Source: Diadema setosum
Lineage: Eukaryota; Echinodermata; Echinoidea; Diadematoida; Diadematidae
Length of the DNA stretch: 64,000 bases
Direction: 5' to 3'
Assembly: GCF_964275005.1 (NCBI RefSeq)
Contig: NC_092693.1
Location: 30,702,173 to 30,766,172, forward strand
Shown here: positions 1 through 14,200 of the stretch, one piece after another
Position numbering within the stretch: the stretch's first letter is position 1
Layout of the letters: every line of letters begins with the position of its first letter
Notes under the pieces: generated by a model
The model's database searches: none
The model's input: only the letters and a program-made list of their open reading frames with translations
Told to the model about the DNA's origin: nothing
Position numbers and translations under genes: made by a program

Positions 1-1689
1 ATACTACAGTGTACTAATCCATTATGCCACTATCAACTTACCATAAGTGTTGGGTTTAGAGGCTTTTACTGGTATATAGACTAGAGTCCTGCACAAGTCA
101 GAAATAAATTTCTGGATTGAAGTCTCTGGAATGAAGAGTAGGGACATGTTTCAATCAAGAGGATGAGACAGACCACCAACGTCTGGTTTATTTTTCATTC
201 AATTGCAAGCATTTTGTTTGTATGAGAATATGCAACAGATCTAGATACAGTGCTCACCTGATAATTGTGCAACAAATTTCTGTGTAACAAAGTTTTTAGG
301 TAATATTTACACCACGTAATCACAAACTGCTTTATTTGGATTTTTTTTTGGCAAAACATTTAAATTTTTCCTCATTGCTGTTTAAAGAGATGATGACTAA
401 ATCCATAGAAATAACATCAGGGATTTCTTTTACTCATGCAAATGGTTTCTTCTAAGTTCTAACCAATTCTGGACAGATTCTGAGGATTGTTCAGTCTAAG
501 TCATACTCCGGCAGGATTAGTATACTCCAGCAGGTGTCAATGTGAAATGTGTGTTATATCAAAATCAGTTCATTCTCAATGAGTAAATGTACTTGGCAAA
601 TCACCAAATTTATGGATACTCAAAGTTCTAATGTACCATAAGGGTACCAGGATTTAAAAAAAAAAAAAAAAACAAGATGAAATTTGTATGCTGCCTGTCT
701 AACCATATTGTAGCCGTAAGACACACGATGTCTAACATGGTATGTGACACTAATAGTGTTTTCTTGTGCATTACATTGTTAATTCATATGCACATGAGTG
801 GATCATTTTGTGTTTTTTAGGCAGGTGTAACGGTACATGTAGCATGGGTTAACCCTAATCCAGGCACGGCGATACGGTGCAATTAACTCGCCAAAAGCAT
901 ATGCCCTCAAAGCCTCATTTGTATAAAGTAGACAGCTTGTGTACGCAAAACCACTGGGGTAGTGTTGTAGGACAATTGCAATATCTCACCTCAGAAGCCA
1001 TCAAATGATTAAATCTATACAGCAAATTGAAGAAGACACTATTCTGTAACTCGCAATGTTAGTTATTTTGGGTTTCATTGAGGATAAACCTGTGAAAATA
1101 ACATCAAAACTTAGCTTCCAAAGCAGAAAATTCGGTCTCAAAACAAGTGTTATTTTTTTTCACATTTTCCTTCATCGCTCCAAAATGAAACTTTGGTATA
1201 TGACTTATGGTAGTATATCCATACTGTGTTCTTTTCTGTATCATTTGGCGCACGGATATGTCCAGAAAAAATCGAGATCACTGTCACTTGTGTCCCACGT
1301 AAAATCCATAGCGTAAGCAATACGCAGTCTGATGCATCAGTTTTCATGCTGCATGAAACAGTTGAAGCACATTGCAGGATTCCTCTCTTGCCCACTAACC
1401 ATCCTGTGGACCAAAAACTGAACCCTGTCGCATTGCACTGAACCTGACACCACTGATTGACTAAGCGTGTTCTGACCAGTAGAGAACGCATGCGCAGGAG
1501 GATGATCTAGTTGTGCGTGTCCAGTATTTTCTCTTAAATTCGGTTGTCTTTTTGCTGTTATTTTCACCTAACTACTAAGTGCTCCAACACGAAACTTTGC
1601 AGGTAATGAGTCTGGTGTATACAGACTAGCAATATGTTAATCAAATGTATATTCATGCAGGCGCAGACTTATGTCCAATAAAATTGTAA

Positions 1690-2137
1690 CCCTTTCCCAC
1701 GGTCGCCTCAAACAGAAAAACGCGTATCTTGAAAGATACATCAGTACTTTCGCCCAAAAATAATATGAAGGATGATTGTTTTTCGGAAATTGTCACTGAC
1801 CACTTTTCTACCATAATTAGAATAAGATTAATCGATGAAAGTGATGAATTGTAAAAATAATCAGGTTTTTATGACTTTCATGACAGAGCACTGTTTTCCA
1901 TGGAAAATGTACACAAAATCACAGAATTGTGCCCATTTTGGGGCGACATGCTGTTACAAAAATGGGCATGGCTTCGAAAAAGTATGCGCGGACGTTGCAA
2001 ATTTGGTCTCAAACGTTGCGCGAGACTTGAACAAAGAAAGTCACGAAGCCTTGCGACGAGGCCTTCCCGCGTAACAGAATTGTAATGCCAAATGTCGAGG
2101 GGAGCGGATTCTGCCTCCCCTCCGGCCCTCTAAGGGT
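1690..2137. mobile_element. Possible MITE with AACCCTT ends
   Basis: AACCCTTTCCCACGGTC at the left and GGCCCTCTAAGGGTTAA at the right form a short imperfect inverted pair about 450 bp apart. The interior has no recognisable gene. The inverted ends are only about 9 bp, so the call is weak. Confidence 0.4.
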
Positions 2138-2282
2138 TAATCATTCTTTAATCATGAAAATGCGTAATATGCTGACAAAGTGACACCCTTCATGTATATT
2201 TGTCGAGTCATTAAAAAAAAAAAATTCTATCATGAAAATGTGAGATTTGTTATGTTCACATGTAAACACAAAATGGGCAGTA

Positions 2283-2467
2283 AAGTGCACTCCTGCTATA
2301 ACAAACACGGTCATAACAAATTTCTGGTTACAACAAAATAAAAATTCAGACTGCAACATCATCCTCTCTTTGTTTTCTATTGTTTATTTTTTCATTTATA
2401 ACGAAATTTTGATATAACGAAAGAAAACTGCCAGTCCCAAGGACTTCGTTATAACAAGAGTCCACTG
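2283..2467. mobile_element. Pogo/Tigger-like MITE, family 1, copy 1
   Basis: About 185 bp with TA at both borders. The ends resemble CAGTGCACTCCCGTTATAA and its complement but are diverged (TCCTGCTATAACAAACACGG). It shares the inner GGACTTCGTTATAAC block with two further copies. TA duplication and CAGT ends are typical of pogo/Tigger non-autonomous elements. Confidence 0.7.
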
Positions 2468-2684
2468 TACCTGGTCTATCAAATGATGGCACTGTTCAAG
2501 GTGACAAAGATCACTTTTTGGGAATCATTCAGCTTGCATATTGCAGAGAGTATTGATAAAGGAGCTGTGTGGTCCCAAGTCCTGTCTTTCCTTAAATAAA
2601 AGTATGCTAAAAAAAGTTTCACAGATCTGTAACTTTTATTTTTTTACCCATTTTTTGATCACAATGCATTCTCTTCTGATATTA

Positions 2685-3112
2685 CAGTCAACCTCGCCCA
2701 AGTGGAATCCAAAGGGACCAGAGAGAATCCTTTGCCTTACACGAATTTCAACCAACAACAGAATTAACACATTTATATCTATACTGGGTAGAAACTTTTT
2801 TCAACTTTGTCAATTCTTTGACTTCTACAAGTTTGAATTAGGGGAAGTGGACTATGTTTCTTTAATGGGAAACCCACTGGGAGTTACTATGTGTACATTC
2901 ATACGCAGCTTGCATGTGCAGAAATTTTACATGAAAATTATGTCTACAGTCAAACTTGCCCAAGTCGAATCTATTTGGACTGAAGAAATAGATTTGACTT
3001 TTGAGGGGTTAAAATCAGTCGAATACAGTATAAAGAGAAGGACTTGAAAAGACCTTTGACTTGGGCGATTGTTCGACCTTAAGCGAGGTCAACTTTAGAA
3101 CAAGGTTGACTG
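2685..3112. mobile_element. Pogo/Tigger-like MITE, family 3
   Basis: TA-flanked; ends CAGTCAACCTCGCCCAAGT and AAGGTTGACTG. A second CAGTCAAACTTGCCCAAGTC start lies inside near 2949, so this may be two related elements overlapped. An open frame across it carries no recognisable protein. Confidence 0.6.
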
Positions 3113-3197
3113 TAATCATGTGGCATGTGATTGTGTAAAACTCATCACACGTAACAATAAATTTGGGAAGAACTTTTGGCAGCATTTTGAGAATTAC

Positions 3198-3243
3198 CCT
3201 GGATTTTTGTCCAGGCCCCATGGACTTTTGTCCAGGCCCCATG
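3198..3243. repeat. Short tandem duplication, 21 bp x 2
   Basis: TTTTGTCCAGGCCCCATGGAC is repeated back to back, immediately after the pogo-like element ending at 3112. No function is apparent. Confidence 0.7.
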
Positions 3244-3699
3244 GATAAGAAGTTTGCAGAGACAATAGAAGTATTGCAGGAAGGTTTGTGTCATTTTTAT
3301 TTTCATTTTCACTGGCAAGGTTTTTCTTTGCTTCATTATTTCATTTTACATTATTGCCATAAATATTGCATTCTGCCTGTTCTGTACTGTATATGGATTT
3401 CTGTTCATTACACACTGTCATAGATTGTGGGATAAAACAAGGAAAATAAAGTATACATGTGTGACATGAATTAACCTTTGAATTTCTTTTTTTCCCCACC
3501 TAATTTGTGTTATTGATAATGACTACTATATTTGTGATATAAGTGATACAATGTATTTGCATAATGAGGAGACTACTGACTACTGATAGGGCTGCCATCC
3601 TCTGCAGGGCAACGAAAATGCTGATGAATAGTGTTTTGTTTTGTTTTTTAAATAGCTTAAAAACAGACAAATTGCTCACAAGCATGCTGGATCAAATTT

Positions 3700-3702
<3 letters not shown>

Positions 3703-3734
<32 letters not shown>

Positions 3735-3782
3735 ACTTAAAAAAAAAAATATATATATATACATATAGATATGTACATATAT
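3703..3782. repeat. AT-rich simple repeat
   Basis: Two AT runs separated by a poly-A tract and ending in TACATATA units. Confidence 0.9.
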
Positions 3783-4896
3783 ATGGAATTTGTTTCATTT
3801 CTTATCAGAAAAAAAAAATGACCGTTGACCACAAAACATAACACTGATTAAAGCATTTGACACATTTATTGCTGACATGATCAGTGAAACATCACAAGTT
3901 TTACATAACACGGGTAATGAGAATTATTCATATACACTGTTACACACAAGAAGCACAAACATGATGATTCATCGTCACAGACAGTGACAGAATACTTTGA
4001 ACATGCAAGATACATCTAGATGTTATGATATTGTGCATATCATACAGTATTACCAAGGAGGTCTTGCCTTGGCAGAATTGATGCTGATACAAAAGGGATC
4101 TCTCCGTGGCTGTTTTAACATGTGCAGAGAAATGACACATTTTCTACAGATCTTATCGCAACCATTGGAAGACAACCCGGGTGCTAAAGAAAAGTGAAAC
4201 ACAGTTCTTCATCTCATATATATATGTTGGATACAAAATTGGTGGCCGCTTGACGTGTTAGACGGTGGCCGCTATAAGAATTTTGACTAAATACTGTACA
4301 ATGTATTCAAAGTTGGCCGTGGTGCAGGATTTCATTTTTTCATCTGCAATTTTACTTGTGCAGGATACAATAAAATTTTATGCTGAGGAAACCCTTGATT
4401 TTTTACTATAAAAAAAAAGAAAGATATACATTGTACATTGTACCTTGCAAAGGCAAAATCAATTAAGAGATAAATCCACCTCCAAGACATGAATCTGCCA
4501 TAATAATCAAGTAAACTTTAGAATATTACATTGAATACTCCTGTAGTCATAATTCATTGTACACTTATTTTTATAGTGTAGTACATAATAGTACAATCGG
4601 ACGAAAAATAGAGAGTATCAGACAATTGTGGCTAGTTATTTCTTCAACTGGTTCAGAAGCTAATGTGCAGCATGTAAACAGCATTGAATTTTACAGTGAT
4701 CTGAACAATTTAGAACTCAATGAAAAGCAAATATCAAACAAAATTAGTGTGTATCATTAATAAAGTGATTCACTTGTGCCCAATCATCACATAAACTGAT
4801 CACACACTACATGCTCATGCATGTTTGCAATTGCAGCATGGCCAGCCTCAATAGGACTATTTAAATTCAAATGTGGCGTTCTTTCATGTTAGACTA

Positions 4897-5082
4897 CAGT
4901 GCTCTTCCATTATAACAAACACGGTTACAACAAAGTAAAAATTCAGGCCAAAACATTCCCTGCTCTATATGTTTTTTATTGTTTATTTCTTCTGATATAA
5001 CAGAATTTTGATATAACCAAATCTCTATATAATGAAAGAAAACTGCTGGTCCCAAGGACTTCGTTATAATGGGAATCCACTG
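4897..5082. mobile_element. Pogo/Tigger-like MITE, family 1, copy 2
   Basis: CAGTGCTCTTCCATTATAAC at the left and GTTATAATGGGAATCCACTG at the right, flanked by TA. The body matches the copies at 2.3 and 6.0 kb, with an extra internal TATAACCAAATCTC segment. Confidence 0.75.
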
Positions 5083-5235
5083 TATTAGGAATGAATGCAG
5101 ACATAGATACAAGCATGACAACACACTGACAGTACAATGAAAACAGACGAACATTGTTCTGTGTATCCCTTCTTGAAAATAAAAAGCTGAAAAGTCCTCC
5201 ATCTCCAGTTATCAAAATTGTATCACACTCTCAAC

Positions 5236-5911
5236 AATTGTGACCCGCCCGCTATAACAAAAGGATCCTAAAGTCGCTGATGGGTGAGCCGAGAAAATCA
5301 AGTTTAAAGTCAGATCATCAAAATTTTCAACGTTCAGATATCTGTTTTTGACATAATTTTGTAGTCTAATGTATTTTCTATCATCTGCCAAAATGACGAA
5401 GCTAAATGATCAAAGGAAAGGCAAGATAATAGCGTTTTTCTGGGCCATGATTTTCCGACTTTCAACGGAACAGAAACGTGTCCGAAGATTTGGATTTAGC
5501 GCCCCAGCTAGACCCCGCCCCTAGCAATGAGGGAGTGATCTCATTGGTCAGTGCGTGGCATCCTCGTTACTGATTGGACGTGCGTAGACCGCTGGCGCTA
5601 AGCTTGAATGAACATTGCGGAGGTTGCTAGGAGCATACCTTATTTTGTCAAACGGTGAAAACTGTCTTGCTTCCCCTTGATCATTACAGCATAGGAAGGA
5701 AAACTTTGAAGGCGGTTTTCTCGAAACGCCGATTTCATAAACCATTTCGACATGTGTTAATAAAATCATTGATATCTCCACAACCAAGTACTTTTATGAG
5801 TCATATCATATATGACATTAAAGTAGAAGAGTAAGGGAATAATGTCATGCCATTTTCAGAAAACTGTCCTCCCCCAACTTTCGGATCCTTTTGTTGCAGC
5901 AGGTCACAATT
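5236..5911. mobile_element. Non-autonomous DNA transposon, about 680 bp
   Basis: The left end AATTGTGACCCGCCCGCTAT and the right end, read in complement, AATTGTGACCTGCTGCAACA continue together to AACAAAAGGATCC: a terminal inverted repeat of about 32 bp. The interior has no significant open frame. Family not identified. Confidence 0.6.
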
Positions 5912-6033
5912 ATTACATGATGTACTTCAAATCAAAGTGGCATTTCTAATTTCTAACTCTAATCCTAACGTGACAGGTACATAATCACACTGACACAAAG
6001 CACTTGTGAGTTGCGAATCCAGCAAATGTGATA

Positions 6034-6219
6034 CAGTGCACTCCCGTTATAACGAACACGGTTATAACGAAATTCCGGTTACAACGAAATAAAATTTAGG
6101 GCCGCAACATTATCAACTCTATGTATTTTTATTGTTTATTCATTCAGTTATAACGAAATTTCGTTATAACGAAAGAAAACTGCCGGTCCCGAGGACTTCG
6201 TTATAACGGGAGTCCACTG
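6034..6219. mobile_element. Pogo/Tigger-like MITE, family 1, copy 3 (best preserved)
   Basis: Best-preserved copy: CAGTGCACTCCCGTTATAAC and GTTATAACGGGAGTCCACTG at the ends, TA borders, and intact internal repeats of TTATAACGAA. Three copies within 4 kb suggest local accumulation. Confidence 0.8.
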
Positions 6220-8276
6220 TACCATGGGACTGTCAAAGTAAACAAAAAGAAATACACCTCTTACTGTTTCCTACTGTTTAATCATTAATACTGCCTATAA
6301 TGACAAGTGCTCACTATGAAACTCATGTGATCCTCATTCTGTGCAGTCATCTCTAAAAAGACTTTGCCATAGTTATGATTTCAGATTTTACAGCTTGCAT
6401 TTAATAATTATTCTTGAACTATTTGCAGTAACTCAAAAAATATCATCTTCATATTTTCAGCTGAAGTTCCAATTCAGTGGTAAGGCACACACTTTGAAGC
6501 AGTACTGCACCATGGGACATGAGGTGCATTATTATTACCCCTGCCAAGGGAGGAGGTCATGTTTTCTTCGGCGTTTGTTTGTTTGTCCGTGTGCAAAATA
6601 ACTAAAAAAGTAGTGAATGGATTTGGATTAAGGAAAGGTTGAGAATGACACTAGCAACAAATCAAATTTTGGTAGTGATCTGGGAATTTTTATGGATTTT
6701 ATGAAGGATTTTGGATATTTTGGCAGGTTCATGAACTTGGGAGTTCAAGCTGCGCGTATTTGAAGTTTGTATGCACGCACTAAAGTGCGTGCTTTACTGC
6801 TAGGGCTAGGGCGAGGCTCCGTGCAGCTGAAAGTTGATGACGTAACAAAAGGCATCTTTATTGGGAAAGCATGCATGACATTGTGTGAGTGGATGTCACT
6901 GATCTCTATGGTAGAACAAGATCAGTGGTGGAAAAAAAAAAACTGCTTGGTGGAGGTCTGTGCTCTCAGAGTGTTTTTCTAGTTTCACAATGGAATTATC
7001 GTGGTAGGTACCACAGTAATTTGTTGCTGGCGTTTTCATTAGTGAAATACCATGGTAATAGATACCATATTTCAGTTGGTATCATTCCCATTCACAAAAT
7101 ACTGTGATATTTCTGGCCCACAAGTACACCTCTCTCAGGTAAGCACTGTGCATATAAAGTGCATCTCCTATGTTGATAAGCTAGGGAAGTGTGTCAAGTA
7201 GCATGGGAAATAATAACTGAAAGTGGATATTTTTAAATTACGTGACTAATTTTTTGCACTCTGCCGGGTAAGATAAGTTTCAAACATTTTTAATTCCGCG
7301 GAATCAAGACATCAACTACTGGAACATACGGCTAGCAAAAATATTCCTGTGCTTTTATTTTTGCGCTGGTTTCTGGTTGTACAAAAAGCAAGAAAATTCT
7401 AACGTGCAAAAATTTCCACTTTACAGTATACCGCCGTCTGAAGGGTGGTATTTCAGGATGGGATTCACACTCAAATGCCATGTGAACAATTCATGCAAAC
7501 TTTGAAATACCACCCTAAATACCACGGTATTTCGTGAGGTGTTTTGTACAGTATATGAAAGGTATATGTGTTCACATTGCAAAATACAGTGTGAAATGCT
7601 GCTTTATATCACTGAAAGTGTGAATGGTCCTATAGATATTTCATTTCAGTCCAAAACTATTTTCTGAGCATAATATGAACTTTCATGAATGAGTGTCAAT
7701 TCATATCACGACCGCTCTTCTATAGCAGACCACAGAAACTAATCATGATTCATTATGCAAGCTACACGTGACAGGAATGGCATTGTGAGAAATGCTGTCA
7801 TTGTACTGTAGCATTTGGCAATCTATTGATCTGTTTGGGCGGGTTTGTGCGTTTGAGCAGAATATGCGAACTTGGCACACTGTTGACCGAATCAGGTTTG
7901 GGAACGGTGGCACATACAGAGTTAAATATCTTGTTTCTGCACTACAAATTTTCTTAATCTTTGCAATTAACCTGCAACTCTTTCCATACATTAGAAAACT
8001 GCAGATTACTTGAATCCAGACACAGGCAAAATTCACTGATGTATTGCTTATTGAAAACATTTCTCCATGATTTGTTCATAGATTTACATCAGCAAGTTTG
8101 GTCACAATTTCACCTGATTGAGAAATCTCCTTGCACAGCCTGTGTAATTCACAGCTAATCATAACTTTGATCAAGAGATTACCAAATATCACTTCATCTT
8201 GACACTGTGTACATCTTCCCACAATGATGGTGCAGGACATGGAGTCGCGTCGCAAACCAAGAGATGCCCGCATTCC
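6220..8276. other. Region downstream of DHRS4, no gene seen
   Basis: It follows the DHRS4 stop and may include its 3' UTR (minus-strand AATAAA near 6857 and 7361). The part at 7440-7516 has an inverted pair AGGGTGGTATTTC/GAAATACCACCCT within a larger unresolved repeat. Short frames have no recognisable protein. Confidence 0.4.
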
Positions 8277-11200
8277 TCAGAGTCGCGAGGGCATACCTCC
8301 TGCCACCAGTATCGTCTCTCCCGTGATGTAGCTGGCATCGTCCGACGACAGAAAAGAGACGATTCCCCCAATCTCATCTGGAACCCCAGCTCTATCAAGA
8401 GAAATTGAAAATGAAGGATATAATTCAAACCAACTCAAATTTGATTAGCAATTTCAACTGATGAATAAAATTTCAAATGGTAATTTGTACATCTTTGTGG
8501 ATGAATATTGCAACTCAAAAGATAGCTTGTGTAGCAGTGGTATGACAAATGCATGGAAAATTGCGATACAATGCACAAGCCTATCCCATTTGCTCATAGA
8601 ATACAAGCGTGACACATATTAGTTCTACAAATACCCTGGCATTGGAAAGTTTTACATCACTGTGTTACCGATCAATTCTCTACCATTGTGTGGCTTTATG
8701 AACAGTGTAAATGGAAACAAACAGAATGGTACCAGTACTACTTTCATTAAATTGAACATGAAATAACACCATTATAGAAGTTGCTATGTTTTTGCAGCCT
8801 CAACATTTTCCGTTGATCTGCACAGATATCAATCAGTGAGTCCCCCCCCCCCCTTTCTTTTTACAAATATCAGAAGGAAAGCCATGAAGAAATTACAGAA
8901 GTTCATATGTTTACATGGCTACACTATTCTTCCTTCACCTGAATAAAAATATTCAATGAATATTCTTTTCCCTTTTCTAACATCAAAAGGGAAAACATGA
9001 TTCCTCCCATTGAATAGCTACACTGTAATAACCTAACAATGACTTTCAGAGGAAAGAGATTGTACAATCGTAGTTGTTAAATTATTGACCAAAAATAAAA
9101 CTTATATTTTAGCTTGTTTGTGTTTGTCGAGTTGATGACCTAACCACAATTACTTTGCATATATCAGTGTGACTACTACCACTAAAATAGTGATAAATAG
9201 TGATAAACATGTAAAACTGAAAATTCCAAACTATTCTTTCTTAGGTCCGATTTTTAATAAACTTTAAAGGACAAGTTCACCTTCATAAACATAAGGATTG
9301 AGAAAATGTAGCAATATTAGTAGAACACATCATTGAAAGTTTGAGGAAAATCGGACAATCCGTTCAAAAGTTATGAATTTTTGAAGTTTTTGTGCAGTAA
9401 CCGCTGGATGAGAAGACTACTGCAGTGTACGATGTCACATGCGTACAACAATATAAGGAAAATATAAAGAGAATTTCACAAAATTTCATCTTTTGAAAAA
9501 AGTACACATTCCCTTGACTCGTTACCAACATATGTCATGGGTAATATTATTCCCCCTACCTTTAGAAAGAGGCAAGTCAAAGGCTCTTTTATTATGCGAA
9601 AAAAATGAAAATATGTTGAATTTTCTTTACATTTTCTTTATACTGTTGTACTCATATGACATCACAAGCTGTAGTAGTCTCCTCGTCCAGCAGTTCCAAC
9701 ACAAAAATTTAAAAAATTCATAACTTTTGCATCGATTGTCCAATTTTCCTCAAGCTTTCACTGATGTGTTCTACTAATATTGCTGCATTTTCTCAATCCT
9801 TATGTTTATGAAGGTGAACTTGTCCTTTAACCACTGTTAGTTTGATATGATTTCAGTGATTTGATTTGATTTGATCTTGTACCATCCACTTAAACATGGC
9901 ATGGAACTGAATTTTGAATGAACACCTCATCAGTGATATACAACATTTGTATTTGTTTTGAAGGGATCTCTTGAGTTTGTTTGATCTCCATAATTATCAA
10001 CTTGACGATGACTGCCCTCTACATCTCAAATAGATAAAATCCAAAAATGATAACGCACAAATATGTGAGATTACATATGCAGCATATTTAACAGTCACAC
10101 TGATTCCAAACAAGTAGAGAAGAGAAGGCTTGGCAATTACACCACTCACAAAATTTATGCTTGTACTTAGTCCCTTGTGCATGTAGGTCTTTATATGACA
10201 ACCCCGTGAACTTTAGGCATTACGTCCACTTGCTATTGTTATGCCATATGAAAGCTTCCAAATCAAATATTAGTTTAAGGTTTACGGAGTCCATTCTTGA
10301 CCTTGGTCATATCTATTTGGAAGCAGATTTTAGCAGTGAATATTTCCACAAATCATGCGGCATGTATTATGTTTGTGCTGTGATTTGATTACAGAGACAC
10401 AAAATGCATTTCTAGTCCTTTATGCCAATCAACTGACATGTGAAAACAATATTGATCATCTGATGATTAGAGAACATAAACCTAAGCATACAAACACAAT
10501 ATTACATTATAAATTCAGCAAGTCCTAAAAAAGTCTTTACAACAGACTAACGACAAACTGAAGCAATCAATCAAATGACCTTTGGACTCTTGTGGAGAGC
10601 AAAACAAATTGGTAGCTTCAGGAGTCCAGAAGCTTTGGAATGAAAACACTGAGGAATAGCACCATACATATGAAGGGCATACAGTTGCTGTGTCTGCCAG
10701 TGACAATTGATAGAAATGAAGGTATTTCCATCGATAAAATGTTGTCCTTGAAATACATCAGGAACCAAGAGCTCCTAGGATTATTGTCATTTTTAAGAGT
10801 TCCAAAGATCTAGACTACTACAATTCTTAAATACCAGAGACTATCTGAAGAAAACATTTGGCAATTAAAGATGAATACTGCAGGACACAATAATCTTACA
10901 GAAGAGTATCAAATCATACCCTAAATGAATTTGATATTGACAAAAGTGTTACTGAAATTAGACGAGCAATTATAGCGATGAATCCTCTGAAAAATAAATG
11001 AATAAGTAAATAAATAAAACAAAAAAGATTCACTCTATGTCCATGTGATCAGGCCTCACTGTGCAATTCATTTTAAAAGCCCCAGTATGGTTTGTGGACA
11101 AAAACACACAGTGCTGGAAGAAAACAAGATTGGTGATCAGAACACCAACAAAATATCTACAAATATGATCCTTTGGTCTATCCGGTTTAAAAGCAAAAAG

Positions 11201-14200
11201 CCTTTTGTTAAGATGTTCTATATTTGTTTGAAGCTAATCAACAAATCTAGTCCCACGGAAGATTCCAATTTTTGCATATCAAGAGTATTCCTGACTATTA
11301 AAAATTGTGGCAGTTTCTCCCTCAAAGACACACACGAGTTACTCTATGCAACATTTGTATTTCATGGTTTGTTAGGTATTTCCTGAGGCAAGACAAATCC
11401 GAAAAGATGTGAACAATACCTCAAAAGGACACCACAAAGAAGGGTCAGACACTTGATATGGTGACCTCACATATTCTGCAACCGGAAGATGGTGCCATAG
11501 ATATAGTAAATATCAAGGGGAGAAATCCAGAAATAGGAACTGACTTTTCTCAATGAATACACTACTTCACATGTACTCAACATAGTTTGTCTTCTGCTAG
11601 TAAAACACCAATGTCACTAAACATGAATTATCAGTTGGGATGAAAAACAAAGAAAAAAACCAAGAATCCAAACATTCTGCATCCTATCTCCCCCCCCCCC
11701 CCCAAAAAAAAAAAAAGAAAAGAAAAAAAAGATACACATTATTCATGACTAATCAAGTTTATACATACACATGTCTGAGGGAAAGAAAACACATCTCACA
11801 ATTTTCAGTGGTATACTGTACAGTGTATAAGAGAGTCAGTCATTCATGATCCTACCTTTTCATAGGTATGTTGCTAAGTGCCAACTTGGTGTTTTCCTCT
11901 GTTGAAAATAACTGATGGAGTACAGATAGAAATGCAGAAATGCAGTTTAACTCTTTACCATTGTGTTCTCCACACAGGCAAATGATAGTCCATAATCAAA
12001 CAGACAAACGGAAAGTTTACTCTATGTTCTACAGATGACCGTAATGAAAAGCAGAAAGTCAAACAAGCAGAACTTCGAAATTGGCAGAAGAAACAGAAAA
12101 GTCAGGGAATTTTAAAGGGCTATTAACATAATTTCATCTGTTATTTTAGTCACGATAACATATATGCAAATCATGTGATGTGATGTTGTCATACATAACT
12201 CCCATAATGGACTTTAGACTATAAAAACATGATTTGCTTTCCTTTTGGTAATGATATATCTATAATACACAGCTACCCCTTTGAGAGGTCATCATAGTAA
12301 ATTCTTAAAAAATCAACAATACAAAGCCAAGAACACAATTTCTTCTCTGTCTAAAGTAAATTATTTGTGACAACTTGTAAAGAGGCTAATGCAAGAGCTA
12401 TTAGGTACAATGTAGTAACACTATCTACCTAGATACATGTGTTCATGAATATCTCTAAAATGTGAAACCAAAGAATCCTTGCATCACTTTCTTTAGATAA
12501 AACCTCGACTAGTCTGTTTTGATATGACTCTATTTCCCAAAGTCAACTAAAACCTAGTCAAAAAATTTGAATTTCCTTCCATGAGCCACAAGCCCACTGT
12601 ACTGTACTAGCACAGCTCCTCATTTTTCACAGTTCAGTCAAACCCACACACCAGAAATAGTATGTATGACATACAGATAGATATGCCTTGGGATTTTCAC
12701 TTGGATAAGCTTTCATTCACAAATAGTAACAGTAAAACTCCACTTGTTTCCATATGAAAGTTCTAGGATTTGAGTAACTTCTTAAATTCTAGAAGTAAGC
12801 ACATGATGATAACTTTGATGCTAGCATGTAGCTTCTCAAGTGGAGAATCCACATGTGTATCACACTCTTGACCAGACTGACATAACATGAACAAATTTAT
12901 ATTCCATGAAATTATTGGCAGGCTGCCATAAAATGAGACTCACTGCTGAACTGAACTTTGTCTTGACCAGACCAGGTGCCACACAGTTTACCCTGATGTT
13001 CATGTCCGAAAGCTGCGGCGTGAGGGCCTTGGTCAGGCCCAGTAAGGCAGTTTTGCTGACCGAGTACGGTCCTAATAACTGCAATAAAACAAACGAACAA
13101 ACAAAGTGACAGATGAAATAGATCAACATGTCTTGGATGACAAGAAAAAATGTTATCCTTTAGTTCTTGTTTCAGGATTGTTTTGTTTTGTTTTGTTTCG
13201 TTTCGTTTCGTTTCGTTTTGTTTTGTAATTGTTTGTTTGCTGTTTGGGGGCAAAGGGATTGAGCTGATGATTAAATTGAGAAGAGCTCCACTTCCCGTAC
13301 ATTATAATGCTATGCAGCCAGTAATTATGAGTTGATCCAATTCTCAAAATCCTAAGAAAAGAAAAGGGAAATTTACTCCACATCTAGCTTTTCTTTTAAT
13401 CAGACTGGCCAACAGAAAATATGTATTACAAGCACACTGTACACACAGCAACTGATTTACCCAGTGTTTTAGTCGTTAGTATTTTTTATCTATATTTTAG
13501 TTTATTTATATAATTTTGTTGTATATTCTGTTCATTAATTTACTTGCTTGCACACAGTATTTTCTAGCACACCTATATATGTTAGGAGGCCAGTACAAGA
13601 ATTGTTCTCCAAGTAGGTACTGTATCCTTAACTCATCATCAATACTACTAATATCTCTACACTCTATACATAGTACAATGAAACATCAAATGACATAGAG
13701 TAAAGAGTTACATCATATTCATCTAGTTTTTATCTATATTTTCGTTTATTTGTTTATTTACAACTAGTTTTAAATGAATCAGTTTGCAGTTAAAATGATG
13801 TGAAGGTATACAAATTGAATAACTAAGAGAAGAAATGAATGGAAAAAATTATTGAAAACATGTGACACATCATTCTCATTTACTTTCTACCCAAACACCA
13901 GCATCTGATAGCTTTAGTTAAGTATGCAATCTGGTGAATAATGTTGGCAGGAATGTCAATAAATTTTAGCACACAACTACAGTCAATAAAATGTTGAAAT
14001 AAAACAAAAATATGCATCACAGATTCTGTTTCTCAGCTCACTACCTGGTGTCTCCAAGGACAAAATCTGGCACTTCAGATTGAACTTACCTCAAAGGGCA
14101 TGAACCCAGCTATGGATGAAACCATGACAATGGATCCACCTCTGCCAACAATAGGGAGAAATACCGGGTAAATAACAAATAATAATAATTCACACAAAAA

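Noticed and set aside
2541-3047. 168-codon open frame on the plus strand
   Set aside because: Lies mostly inside a pogo-like MITE and shows no domain or codon pattern of a gene.
11045-11386. 113-codon open frame on the plus strand
   Set aside because: No recognisable domain, no splice partners, lies in a DHRS4 intron.
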